Positions 36,313 through 44,002 of a DNA stretch of 64,000 bases are shown here, one piece after another (position 1 is the first letter of the stretch; each line of letters opens with the position of its first letter). Source of the stretch: Paenibacillus sp. N3.4 (lineage in GTDB: Bacteria > Bacillota > Bacilli > Paenibacillales > NBRC-103111); assembly GCF_008017805.1 (NCBI RefSeq), contig NZ_VRTT01000043.1:1-64000 (forward strand), in the 5' to 3' direction. The position numbers and the translations under genes are program-made. The notes beneath the pieces were generated by a model, which saw nothing but the letters and a program-made list of their open reading frames with translations, ran no database searches and had not been told where the DNA came from.

Positions 36313-36884
36313 CGCTTAACGTTCAGTTTCAAACTATTTTCATGATGTTTGTAAGTGGAATCGCATTAGGTGTCTTATTCGATGTGTTTCGCGTGCTATC
36401 CGGTAAGCTTAGATTACCGCGATGGTCGATTCCGCTTGTTGACGTCATTTATTGGATTGTGGCGACAATCCTTGTATTTCAGCTGTTGATTTACAGTAAT
36501 GAAGGACAGGTTCGCATCTTTGTTTTTCTCGGACTAGGGATTGGTATTTGCTTCTATTTTGCGTTTCTTAGTCTTTGGGTGATTCGATTAACACTGCTGC
36601 TCATTCGTCTAATCGTTGCCATCTACCGTTTCTTTGCCAAAACAGTCGAAATTGTGCTGATCAAACCGATTATTGGCTTATATCGTCTAACCGTGATAAT
36701 TTTAGGTATTTTGCTAGCTGTAGCTATATTCCTCTATAAAATTGTGCTACAATTGATTTATCCTGTGTGGAGATTAATCCTATGGATGACTCGGCCTGCG
36801 CATAAATATTTCGTTTCACCTGTTTGGTTGAAGAAACTAGCGGGTAAGATGATATCAGTCTATCGTAGGTTATTCTCAAAATAG
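36309..36884 (+). CDS. yabQ: Spore cortex protein YabQ
   Basis: A 191-residue membrane protein with about five to six membrane segments, at residues 5-25, 38-60, 68-98 and 115-150 and near the C-terminus. In B. subtilis YabQ is sigma-E-dependent, sits in the outer forespore membrane and is needed for cortex formation. It starts inside the end of yabP (GTGACG), so the two are coupled. divIC follows after 14 bases. Confidence 0.88.
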   Translation: MTLNVQFQTIFMMFVSGIALGVLFDVFRVLSGKLRLPRWSIPLVDVIYWIVATILVFQLLIYSNEGQVRIFVFLGLGIGICFYFAFLSLWVIRLTLLLIRLIVAIYRFFAKTVEIVLIKPIIGLYRLTVIILGILLAVAIFLYKIVLQLIYPVWRLILWMTRPAHKYFVSPVWLKKLAGKMISVYRRLFSK

Positions 36885-36898
36885 GAGGCATTCCTTTC

Positions 36899-37222
36899 AT
36901 GCAAGCTCAAGCAACCGTACCATCCAAGCGAAGCAGCACGGCAGGCTCGAAGCGAAGACTGCGTGTTCTAATGATCTTTGTCTTATGTTTTATGAGCTGG
37001 GCCGCTGTCAACATTTGGGGTCAGTTCGCTAAACTGCATGAGAAGAGCGGTGTTGTTACGAATATGCAGCAACAGCTGGTAGAGGCTAACAAGCTGAAAG
37101 AGCAAACGAAGAAAGAAATAGCTCGACTTCACAATGACGAATATTTGGATCAAATTATTCGTAGAGATTTTCACTATAGCAAAACGGGAGAGACGCCACT
37201 TAGCGTTTCCAAGTCGCAATAA
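36899..37222 (+). CDS. divIC: Septum formation protein DivIC
   Basis: A 107-residue bitopic protein: basic cytoplasmic head (SKRSSTAGSKRRLR), one membrane helix (residues about 24-42) and an extracellular coiled coil (about 48-85). DivIC pairs with FtsL and DivIB in the divisome. Order yabQ-divIC-yabR is conserved. The ATG follows AGGAGGCATTCC. Confidence 0.9.
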   Translation: MQAQATVPSKRSSTAGSKRRLRVLMIFVLCFMSWAAVNIWGQFAKLHEKSGVVTNMQQQLVEANKLKEQTKKEIARLHNDEYLDQIIRRDFHYSKTGETPLSVSKSQ

Positions 37223-37331
37223 ACAAATAACGAGAAGAAGCGGCTAATGCCTTGTTGACCGTGGTTTCTGCATCGGTTATAATCGGCGTAGCCAGTGTTT
37301 TCAACATTTTAAGGGAGGAACATTTTACTTT

Positions 37332-37925
37332 ATGGCAATTGAAGTGGGCACCAAGTTAGAGGGTAGAGTGACGGGGATTACTCATTTTGGAGCATTCGTC
37401 GAGCTTGCTGAAGGAGTTACCGGTCTTGTTCACATTTCCGAAATTGCGGATAATTATGTGAAGGACGTTAATGACCATTTAAAGCTGGAAGACAAAGTAA
37501 CGGTCAAAGTGATTAACGTGGACAAGGATGGCAAGATCGGATTGTCAATCAAGCAGACGATTGATAAGCCAGTTGAGGAAAGACCGGCTCGTCCTGAACG
37601 ACCAGGTGGCGGCTATCAAGGACGCCCAAGTGGTGATCGTCCAGGTGGCTTCCAAGGCGGACGCCCAAGTAGTGGTGGAGAACGCAGTGGTCCTCCAAGC
37701 GGTGGTCCCGGCGGTGGCGGCGGTCGTCCAGGTGGCGGCGGTGGCTTCAATCGTGGCGGCGGCGGTGGTGGTCGCGGTGGCTTCAACAAGCAACAAGGCG
37801 GCGCTAGACCGTTTTCGTTCGAAGATAAAGTGTCTCGTTTCCTTAAAGACAGTGAAGAGCGGATTTCGTCTCTGAAGAAGAACACCGAGTCCAAACGCGG
37901 TGGCCGAGGCGGAAGAAGAGATTAA
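37332..37925 (+). CDS. yabR: S1-domain RNA-binding protein YabR with a glycine/arginine-rich tail
   Basis: Residues 1-75 are an S1 domain (GTKLEGRVTGITHFGAFVEL, GLVHISEIADNYVKDV). B. subtilis YabR is about 128 residues. This protein has 197, because residues about 88-160 form a G/R/P-rich stretch with RGG, GGGG and FNRGG-type patterns. The end is a basic coil with RGGRGGRRD. Such RGG tails often bind RNA. The ribosome site is AAGGGAGG. Confidence 0.88.
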   Translation: MAIEVGTKLEGRVTGITHFGAFVELAEGVTGLVHISEIADNYVKDVNDHLKLEDKVTVKVINVDKDGKIGLSIKQTIDKPVEERPARPERPGGGYQGRPSGDRPGGFQGGRPSSGGERSGPPSGGPGGGGGRPGGGGGFNRGGGGGGRGGFNKQQGGARPFSFEDKVSRFLKDSEERISSLKKNTESKRGGRGGRRD

Positions 37926-37939
37926 TAGATGCAGTTACG

Positions 37940-37971
37940 AACCACATTCGCTTAGGCGGATGTGGTTTTTA
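37940..37971 (+). terminator. Intrinsic terminator after yabR
   Basis: AACCACAT-T-CGC, loop TTAG, GCG-G-ATGTGGTT, then TTTTTAT. The group II intron remnant begins at its foot. Confidence 0.85.
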
Positions 37972-38522
37972 TTTGCGCCGGGAATTGGCGCTATCTCTAG
38001 GGTTCAAGTACCGAATGGCGAAGGCAGTAGTAGCCATAGCTTAAGACAAGGGTGTCGACCGTGAGGTCGAATCTGAAGGAAGTCGGTGGCAAATCTCCGG
38101 TCTGAGGAACACGAATTTCATATATGGCCATCGTACGTTGGGAGAGGCTGCATAACAAGTCAAAACCTTTACTGCCGAAGGCGTACGAGAGTAAATGGAG
38201 TAGATAGATGGAGAGGAAGATGGCGCTCTTACCTGGGGAGATCTGTACGGAACGCGATGCGAACTTCGTAACCTGTATATGAATACAGGCTGAACGTAGA
38301 GAAGTCAGCAGAAGCCATAGTCCGGGAGGTGTTGCAACACCTCGCGGAAGGGCTGAACATGAAATAGGTATTTGTATGTCAAGGCGTTCAGGATGAGTAG
38401 TGAGAGCAGAAAATCCGAAAGGACTTATCTGAAGGAGGAAGCGGTTGAATCCGTGTGGGACTTTGGAAGGGCAGAATTCATCTCTGGCACAAAAGGAAGA
38501 TACAAATTACGTAAAGAGAGGT
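37972..38522 (+). mobile_element. Group II intron remnant (domain I to start of IV)
   Basis: The sequence has the conserved ribozyme blocks of bacterial group II introns: TGCGCC...GGCGC at the 5' end, GTAGCC...AAGACAAGGGTGTCGACC, CTGAAGGAAG, CTCCGGTCTGAGGAACACG, TTTACTGCCGAAGGCGTACG, TTACCTGGGGAGATCTG and AGAAGTCAGCAGAAGCCATAG. A short reading frame (about 38393-38524) resembles the start of an intron-encoded protein and stops after about 43 residues. No reverse transcriptase body and no domain V/VI were found. It cannot splice. Class not assigned. Confidence 0.82.
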
Positions 38523-38976
38523 AGAACAAAGAAAATGGTTTGCGCTCCTGCACGGTTAAGAAATACAAAGTACAAACAACGGACTTGAACCACAAGCAGC
38601 CGGTTGCAGGAAATTTGCTGAATCAACAGTTATTCATCATACGGACCGAGGATCCCAATACGCTTTAGAAGAGTACCAAGAAAGGCTGAGAGGCTACAAA
38701 ATGATCTGCAGCATGAGTCGGAAGTGAAACTGCTATGACAACGCGGTTATTGAGGTCTTTCATGCCAATATTAAAAGAGAACTCATTTACCAGGAGAAGT
38801 TTGCTACCAAAGAGATAGCGCGGCAAGAAATCTACTGGTACATAGAGTTTTTCTACAATAGAAAGAGGAAACATAGCAACTCGGCTATTTATCCCCCATT
38901 CGTTTTGAAGAGGCCTATTATGCTCGGAATAGTGGAAAGAAAACAGCAATTCGTCGTGTCCAATCTATTGACTTAA
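38523..38976 (+). pseudogene. IS3-family transposase (OrfB) remnant
   Basis: Two pieces of an IS3-type OrfB are fused. The first (38523-38628) reads NGLRSCTVKKYKVQTTDL.. to NLLNQQ. The second, in another frame from about 38629, reads VIHHTDRGSQYALEEYQ, then CYDNAVIEVFHANIKRE and YIEFFYNRKRKHS. The middle of the catalytic core, with the first D, is deleted. A stop codon (TGA) replaces the usual glycine codon in MSRKGNCYDN. It is inactive. Confidence 0.85.
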
Positions 38977-38984
38977 GACCCCAA

Positions 38985-39250
38985 AAACGTACTTATAACG
39001 AGGGTGAAAGAGAGAACGGGCGGCAAGTTGAGCTGTAAAGCTGTTTTTCCGCGTTACGGAAGGCAAATGATCCATCAGCGACGCTGTAAGCACGAAAAAC
39101 GTGCTTATAACGAAGGGAAAGAGAGAACGGGCGGCAAGTTGAGCTGTAAAGCTGTTTTTCCGCGTTACGGAAGGCAAATGATCTATCAGCGACGCTGTAA
39201 GCACGAAAAACGTGCTTATAACGAGGGTGAAAGAGAGAACGGGCGGCAAG
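38985..39250 (+). repeat. Tandem repeats of 112/111 bp, 2.4 copies
   Basis: The unit starts at about 38985, 39097 and 39208, with differences of a few bases. Each full unit holds two hairpins: TTCCG-CGTTA-CGGAA and, at the junction, TAAGCACG-AAAAA-CGTGCTTA. The third copy breaks off after GGGCGGCAAG. Frames that read through it are repeats of the same translation, not genes. It may be an intergenic repeat family of this genome. Confidence 0.85.
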
Positions 39251-39560
39251 GTGGACCTGTAAAATTGAAAATAACCGCTGCTTTATAGATAGAGCCGTCA
39301 GATTCCTGATAATTTTTCTTAGTTTTGGTTTAAGTTGTTGTTTGGCCAAAGCATCACTTTATATAGAATCATCATTAGTTGGGTTTAGAACAATCGACAT
39401 AGATTTACGGGTATCTCCCCCATACGCAGGGAGAAAGTTCGCGTCAATCAGACTTTTGGGCATGTTGGTAAAGGTAGGAAACGAGACTAGGCTTGGGCTG
39501 AGCCATGGTGACAAAGCCTCCGCGGCATGTCGGAAATTTCTTTGAATCTATCAACTCATT
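39251..39560. other. Non-coding stretch before spoIIE, origin unclear
   Basis: I see no gene here. An open frame at 39342-39545 lacks a ribosome site and family likeness. On the minus strand a short frame reads LIDANFLPAYGGDTRKS, possibly a decayed gene end. In B. subtilis this place has tRNA-Met and tRNA-Glu genes; neither is present. Confidence 0.4.
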
Positions 39561-39561
39561 C

Positions 39562-39593
39562 TGACAAACTTTCTGCTAGATTGTCTCTATACT
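39562..39593 (+). promoter_or_regulatory. Probable spoIIE promoter with long spacer and 0A-like box
   Basis: TGACAA at 39562-39567 and TATACT at 39588-39593 are 20 bases apart. In B. subtilis spoIIE and spoIIG use sigma-A with an extended spacer, and Spo0A binds over the -35. TGACAAA differs from the 0A consensus TGNCGAA at one base. A second near match (TGTCGGA) lies at about 39529-39535. Confidence 0.6.
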
Positions 39594-39617
39594 AGAGAAA
39601 CAATAAAGAGGAAATGG

Positions 39618-42125
39618 ATGGTGTTTGCGAAGATGCAGAGAAAAAGCGTAGGTGCAGTAATAGGTGGCGGCGTGTCGGGAGTTTGGCAAAAGGCGAAAAC
39701 AGGCGCACATAGCGCAGCGGTGGAAAATCGATTCGTCCAGGCGTTCGTAGCCAAGAAATGGACACTGCTGCTTATTATCATGGCTTTCCTGCTCGGAAGG
39801 GCCCTCATTTTAGAACAATTATCGCCCTTTGCCTTAGCTTTTTTCGCAGTCATTTATTTCACCCGGAAAGACATTTTGCATTGGGTAGGCATAGCTGCTT
39901 TTGCTGGAAGTCTCCTATCCTTACATATGCACACTGGTTATCTGATAACGGAGATCATTGTTTTTCTACTGATGCAGAAAGCTTTAGAGAAATTTGAACG
40001 GTCGGATCTATCGCTGGCCCCTATACTTGTGTTCAGTTCAACCTTTCTTGTACAGCTCTTTGCTCAACTTGTAGTCTCGAATTTAAGCTGGTATACGGTC
40101 ATGATGATATCGGTTGAAGCCGTCTTAAGTTTAGTGCTGACGTTAATTTTCATTCAAGCCATTCCCGTATTTACCCTTACCCGAAAAAATTATCAATTGA
40201 AGCACGAGGAAATTATTTGTTTAATTATTTTGCTTGCTTCGGTCATGACAGGAACGGTAAGTTGGTTTGTTGGACCAGTAACGTTGGAACACGTGTTGTC
40301 CCGATATTTGATCTTACTCTTTGCTCTCGTTGGTGGAGCGCCATTTGGGGCGTCAGTTGGTGTGATTACAGGACTGATCTTAAGTCTAGCCAACAGCAAT
40401 GCTATTTATCAGATGAGCTTATTAGCCTTTTCCGGGATGTTAGCAGGCCTTCTGAAGGAAGGAAATCGCTTGGCTGTCGCTTTCGGTATGCTGCTGGGCT
40501 CCTCCATCCTTTCGTTCTATATGGGGACGGGGGCGGATGTCATCAATTCTACGTGGGAGTCGTTGACAGCTGTAGCACTATTCTTGCTAACTCCTCGGAG
40601 TTTCATTATGACGCTGGCTAAATATGTGCCCGGCACACAAGAAAATTTGAAGTCTCAACAGGATTACGCTAAACGGGTTCGCGATGTGACGGCAGGCCGC
40701 GTTGAGCAGTTCTCAGAAGTATTCCGTCAGCTGGCACGCAGCTTTAAACAGCTGACAACAGACGATGCGGTGAGTCGAAAGGAGGAGGAAGTTGGGCATT
40801 TCATGAATGCCGTTTCGCAGAAAACGTGTGAATCATGTTGGAAGAAGAGTCAGTGTTGGGATCAGAAATTTTATCAGACCTATACGTTTATGACCGATAT
40901 GATGACAAGCATTGAGATGAAGGAGGATATGACGAAGAAAAATATTCCGCAGGAGTGGAAAAAAGTATGTGTTCGTACCGATCAGGTGCTGGATATGATG
41001 AAACAGCAGTATGGCTTATATAAAAATGATATGCATTGGAAAAAACAGATCATGGACAGTCGGCAACTGGTCGCCGATCAGCTGTCCGGTGTGTCCCAAG
41101 TCATGGAGGATTTAGCGAAGGAGATTAAGCGAGAAGGACAAGCATTGTTTCTTCAAGAAGAACAAATCCGCAATGCACTGGAGGAATTAGGTTTATCCAT
41201 TCATAGTATCGATATTATTTCTTTGGATGAAGGCAACGTCCAAATCGAAATCATACATCCGTATACGAAAGGATTTGATGAATGTCGTAAAATTATTGCG
41301 CCGCTCCTTAGCGAAATTCTCGGCGAGAACGTCGCCGTGAAACGAGAGGATATGCATGAGCGCGGTGAAGGCTACAGCACAGTTGTATTCGGCTCAGCCA
41401 AGGAATACGACATTGAGACTGGAGTCGCCGGCGCTGCAAAAGGCGGCGACCTGTTCTCGGGCGACAGCTTCTCCACGGTGGAGCTGGGTAATGGCAAGTA
41501 TGCCGTTGCGCTAAGCGACGGCATGGGCAATGGCGAGCGAGCCCGCGCAGAGAGCCAAGCTGCTTTAAGCATCCTGCAGCAGCTGCTGCAGTCAGGCATG
41601 GATGAAAAGCTGGCAATTAAGTCGCTCAACTCCGTCTTGATGCTGCGCTCTTCAGATGAGATGTACGCAACGGTCGATATGGCCTTGATTGATATGTACA
41701 GCGCCAACACAACGTTCATGAAGATTGGCTCCACGCCCAGCTTTATTAAACGGGGCAGTGAAGTGATTGCCATATCGGCCAATAATTTGCCGGTGGGGAT
41801 TTTAAATGAAATTGAGGTGGATTTGGTTTCCATTGCCCTGCAGTCCGGTGATATTCTGGTTATGATGACCGATGGCATTTATGATGCGCCAGGTCATGCA
41901 GTAAACAAAGAAATGTGGATGAAGCGCCTGATCCAAGAGATTGATACAACCTTGCCGCAGGACTTTGCCGACTGTTTGCTTGAGCGAATCTTCCGCCATC
42001 ATCATGGCGAAATTCAAGACGATATGACAGTTGTTGTTGCGCGTGTGGAGCGCCAACAGCCCGAATGGGCTACATTCCGTTGGCCGGGGATTACCCGCAT
42101 GGAGCGGCCCAAGACGGTTAGTTAG
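39618..42125 (+). CDS. spoIIE: Stage II sporulation protein E (SpoIIE) phosphatase
   Basis: An 835-residue serine phosphatase that dephosphorylates SpoIIAA to activate sigma-F, and also works at the polar septum. The N-terminus has about ten membrane segments (residues 48-335), then a regulatory region with CESCWKKSQCW. The PP2C domain begins near 590, with DGMGNG (D634) and MTDGIYDAPGH (D752) as metal ligands. The ATG at 39618 follows AGAGG; ATG 39614 is in another frame. Confidence 0.96.
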   Translation: MVFAKMQRKSVGAVIGGGVSGVWQKAKTGAHSAAVENRFVQAFVAKKWTLLLIIMAFLLGRALILEQLSPFALAFFAVIYFTRKDILHWVGIAAFAGSLLSLHMHTGYLITEIIVFLLMQKALEKFERSDLSLAPILVFSSTFLVQLFAQLVVSNLSWYTVMMISVEAVLSLVLTLIFIQAIPVFTLTRKNYQLKHEEIICLIILLASVMTGTVSWFVGPVTLEHVLSRYLILLFALVGGAPFGASVGVITGLILSLANSNAIYQMSLLAFSGMLAGLLKEGNRLAVAFGMLLGSSILSFYMGTGADVINSTWESLTAVALFLLTPRSFIMTLAKYVPGTQENLKSQQDYAKRVRDVTAGRVEQFSEVFRQLARSFKQLTTDDAVSRKEEEVGHFMNAVSQKTCESCWKKSQCWDQKFYQTYTFMTDMMTSIEMKEDMTKKNIPQEWKKVCVRTDQVLDMMKQQYGLYKNDMHWKKQIMDSRQLVADQLSGVSQVMEDLAKEIKREGQALFLQEEQIRNALEELGLSIHSIDIISLDEGNVQIEIIHPYTKGFDECRKIIAPLLSEILGENVAVKREDMHERGEGYSTVVFGSAKEYDIETGVAGAAKGGDLFSGDSFSTVELGNGKYAVALSDGMGNGERARAESQAALSILQQLLQSGMDEKLAIKSLNSVLMLRSSDEMYATVDMALIDMYSANTTFMKIGSTPSFIKRGSEVIAISANNLPVGILNEIEVDLVSIALQSGDILVMMTDGIYDAPGHAVNKEMWMKRLIQEIDTTLPQDFADCLLERIFRHHHGEIQDDMTVVVARVERQQPEWATFRWPGITRMERPKTVS

Positions 42126-42132
42126 GAGGAGA

Positions 42133-42166
42133 AGCTGTAACAGCCCATTCGCTGTTATGGCTTTTT
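42133..42166 (+). terminator. Intrinsic terminator after spoIIE
   Basis: AGCTGTAACAGC pairs with GCTGTTATGGCT over 12 bp with two G-U pairs, loop CCATTC, then TTTTT. Confidence 0.85.
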
Positions 42167-42356
42167 AGCATTTCTGCACGGTTAGATTAATGACGTATCA
42201 AATCGCTTATTGTTAAGGCGTAGAATGACGATAACTATTACAAGGTGTTTCTTTTTGCAGCCTCCCAAGTGATTAGACTCTCTTTAAGATGGAAAAACTA
42301 AGGAGAGAAATTACTAGAGAAAAAGATTCTTTTCTATAGCCAGGGAGGCAAACGAC

Positions 42357-43079
42357 ATGATGAAACAGATTTTATTAATTACAGATGGCTGTTCGAATGT
42401 GGGTGTAAGTCCAGTCATCGCGGCAGCACAAGCTCATGCAGAGGGTGTAGTTGTGAATGTCATTGGTGTTATCGATCACGGAGAATTGGGCGTGTTGGGG
42501 TCGGAGGAAATTCGCGAGATTGCGGACGCAGGTGGCGGAATGAGCCGAATCGTAGATTCAAGCCAGCTCTCCCAAACCGTTCAAATGATGACGCGCAAAA
42601 CGGTTTCTTCCACGATTCAACAGGCGGTAGGCAAAGAGATGCAAAGCATTTTGGGACATGGGCATCTGGAACAGCTGCCTCCTCAGCAAAGAGCGGAAGT
42701 CGTTCAAGTGATAGATGCGATGAGCGAAACCACTTCGCTGCGGGTCGCTCTTTTAATAGATGCTAGTGCAAGTATGAAGCCGAAGCTTGCTGCCGTACGC
42801 GAAGCCATTCATGATTTATTGCTTAGCCTCAGGGCGCGCAGCGGCAAGAGTGAATTGGCTGTATTCCATTTTCCCTCTACGAAGTCGAGAGATCAGGAAC
42901 TGGAAATGGACTTAAATTGGACGAATCAACTTGCAAATTTGGACAAGATGTTCTATAAAATAAACATGAAGGGTACGACACCGACAGGTCCGGCTTTACT
43001 GCAAACCTTACAGTTTGTTACGGACAAACCTATTTCACAACCGGCTGAGGGTGGGATGTTAAGTGACTACGTGGTATGA
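42357..43079 (+). CDS. yabS: VWA-domain protein YabS
   Basis: A 240-residue protein with a C-terminal von Willebrand A domain (residues about 125-230, LIDASASMK metal site) and an N-terminal VWA-like half (ITDGCSNVGVSP). It is conserved before the kinase YabT. The two genes overlap by 17 bases. YabS may supply a partner or substrate for YabT; this is inference. The ATG follows GGGAGGC. Confidence 0.85.
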   Translation: MMKQILLITDGCSNVGVSPVIAAAQAHAEGVVVNVIGVIDHGELGVLGSEEIREIADAGGGMSRIVDSSQLSQTVQMMTRKTVSSTIQQAVGKEMQSILGHGHLEQLPPQQRAEVVQVIDAMSETTSLRVALLIDASASMKPKLAAVREAIHDLLLSLRARSGKSELAVFHFPSTKSRDQELEMDLNWTNQLANLDKMFYKINMKGTTPTGPALLQTLQFVTDKPISQPAEGGMLSDYVV

Positions 43080-43968
43080 GGATGCTTTTCGTCCGGGAAC
43101 AGAAATCCAAGGGAAATGGAACGGCCGCTTGTATGTGGTCGAACGTTTATTAGGAGCTGGTTCTAACGGAGTCGTAGCACTTGTACGAAGAGGCTCGGCC
43201 AGATATGCGCTGAAAGCGGGTCATGAAACCGTAGATCATCAATCAGAAATTAACTCCTTGCTTGCGGTATCGCTAACAGAGACATCTTTTAAAAATTTTT
43301 TGATCGATGCCGATGATATGACACTGAAAGGAAAGGAAATTTCTTTTTATGTGATGCCTTATATCGAGGGAATGACAATTTCTGATTTTATACATAAACG
43401 GGGACAGGATTGGATCTATGTCATAGGTTCGAACTTACTTAAGAAGTTAACGGAAATTCACAAGAGCGGTTATGTTTTTGGCGATCTGAAGATTGAGAAT
43501 ATGATTGTCTCCAATTACGGAGATGTCGATTTGATCGATTTTGGCGGTGTAACTCCGAAAGGGAGAGCCATTAAACAATTAACGGAAGTGTATGACCGAG
43601 GATTCTGGAATAGGGGCGAACGGGTCGCGGAGGAAAGCTACGATCTATTCTCTTTTGCCATATTACTGTTAAAATCACTGGATGGGCGTAAACGGTGGGC
43701 TGGCTTTACGCACATTCTGCCCCAAAACCGCGATCTTGAACACCTGTATGCAATTATCCGCGAGAATCCGGTTGCTGCTCATATTGCCCCTTTTTTGCAC
43801 AAAGCGTTAAACGGGGAGCTGCATTCTTCACAGGAAGCGTATCTGTATTGGAAAAAAATAGTTTCTGGAAAGAAGCTTTCTCAACCGTCTCTTAAAATGC
43901 CATGGTTAAAAATATGTTTCGCTGCTTCGATTTTTATTTTTGGGGCAACGGTTTACATGTATTGGTAG
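43063..43968 (+). CDS. yabT: Serine/threonine protein kinase YabT, membrane-anchored
   Basis: A 301-residue Hanks-type kinase. It has a glycine loop (LLGAGSNGVV), K51, catalytic loop FGDLKIENM (D141) and DFGG (D159). A single C-terminal membrane helix (about 281-301) anchors it with no outside domain. In B. subtilis YabT is DNA-activated, acts in early sporulation and phosphorylates RecA and AbrB. The GTG at 43063 has GGGTGGG upstream. The catalytic loop lacks the usual HRD arginine. Confidence 0.9.
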   Translation: MTTWYEDAFRPGTEIQGKWNGRLYVVERLLGAGSNGVVALVRRGSARYALKAGHETVDHQSEINSLLAVSLTETSFKNFLIDADDMTLKGKEISFYVMPYIEGMTISDFIHKRGQDWIYVIGSNLLKKLTEIHKSGYVFGDLKIENMIVSNYGDVDLIDFGGVTPKGRAIKQLTEVYDRGFWNRGERVAEESYDLFSFAILLLKSLDGRKRWAGFTHILPQNRDLEHLYAIIRENPVAAHIAPFLHKALNGELHSSQEAYLYWKKIVSGKKLSQPSLKMPWLKICFAASIFIFGATVYMYW

Positions 43969-44002
43969 CATAAGGGCGGTGCAGGAAAGAAAGGAATGAC
44001 AA

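Noticed and set aside
37528-37875. Alanine/valine-rich frame over yabR
   Set aside because: It is an out-of-frame reading of the glycine-rich repeat DNA of YabR.
38985-39250. CRISPR array
   Set aside because: The repeats are long and directly adjacent with no unique spacers, and no cas genes are near.
39004-39288. Plus- and minus-strand frames with internal repeats (38965-39349)
   Set aside because: They only translate the 112-bp tandem hairpin repeats in several frames; the repetition comes from the DNA.
39342-39545. 67-residue frame before spoIIE
   Set aside because: No ribosome site, no family likeness and overlap with the probable spoIIE control region.
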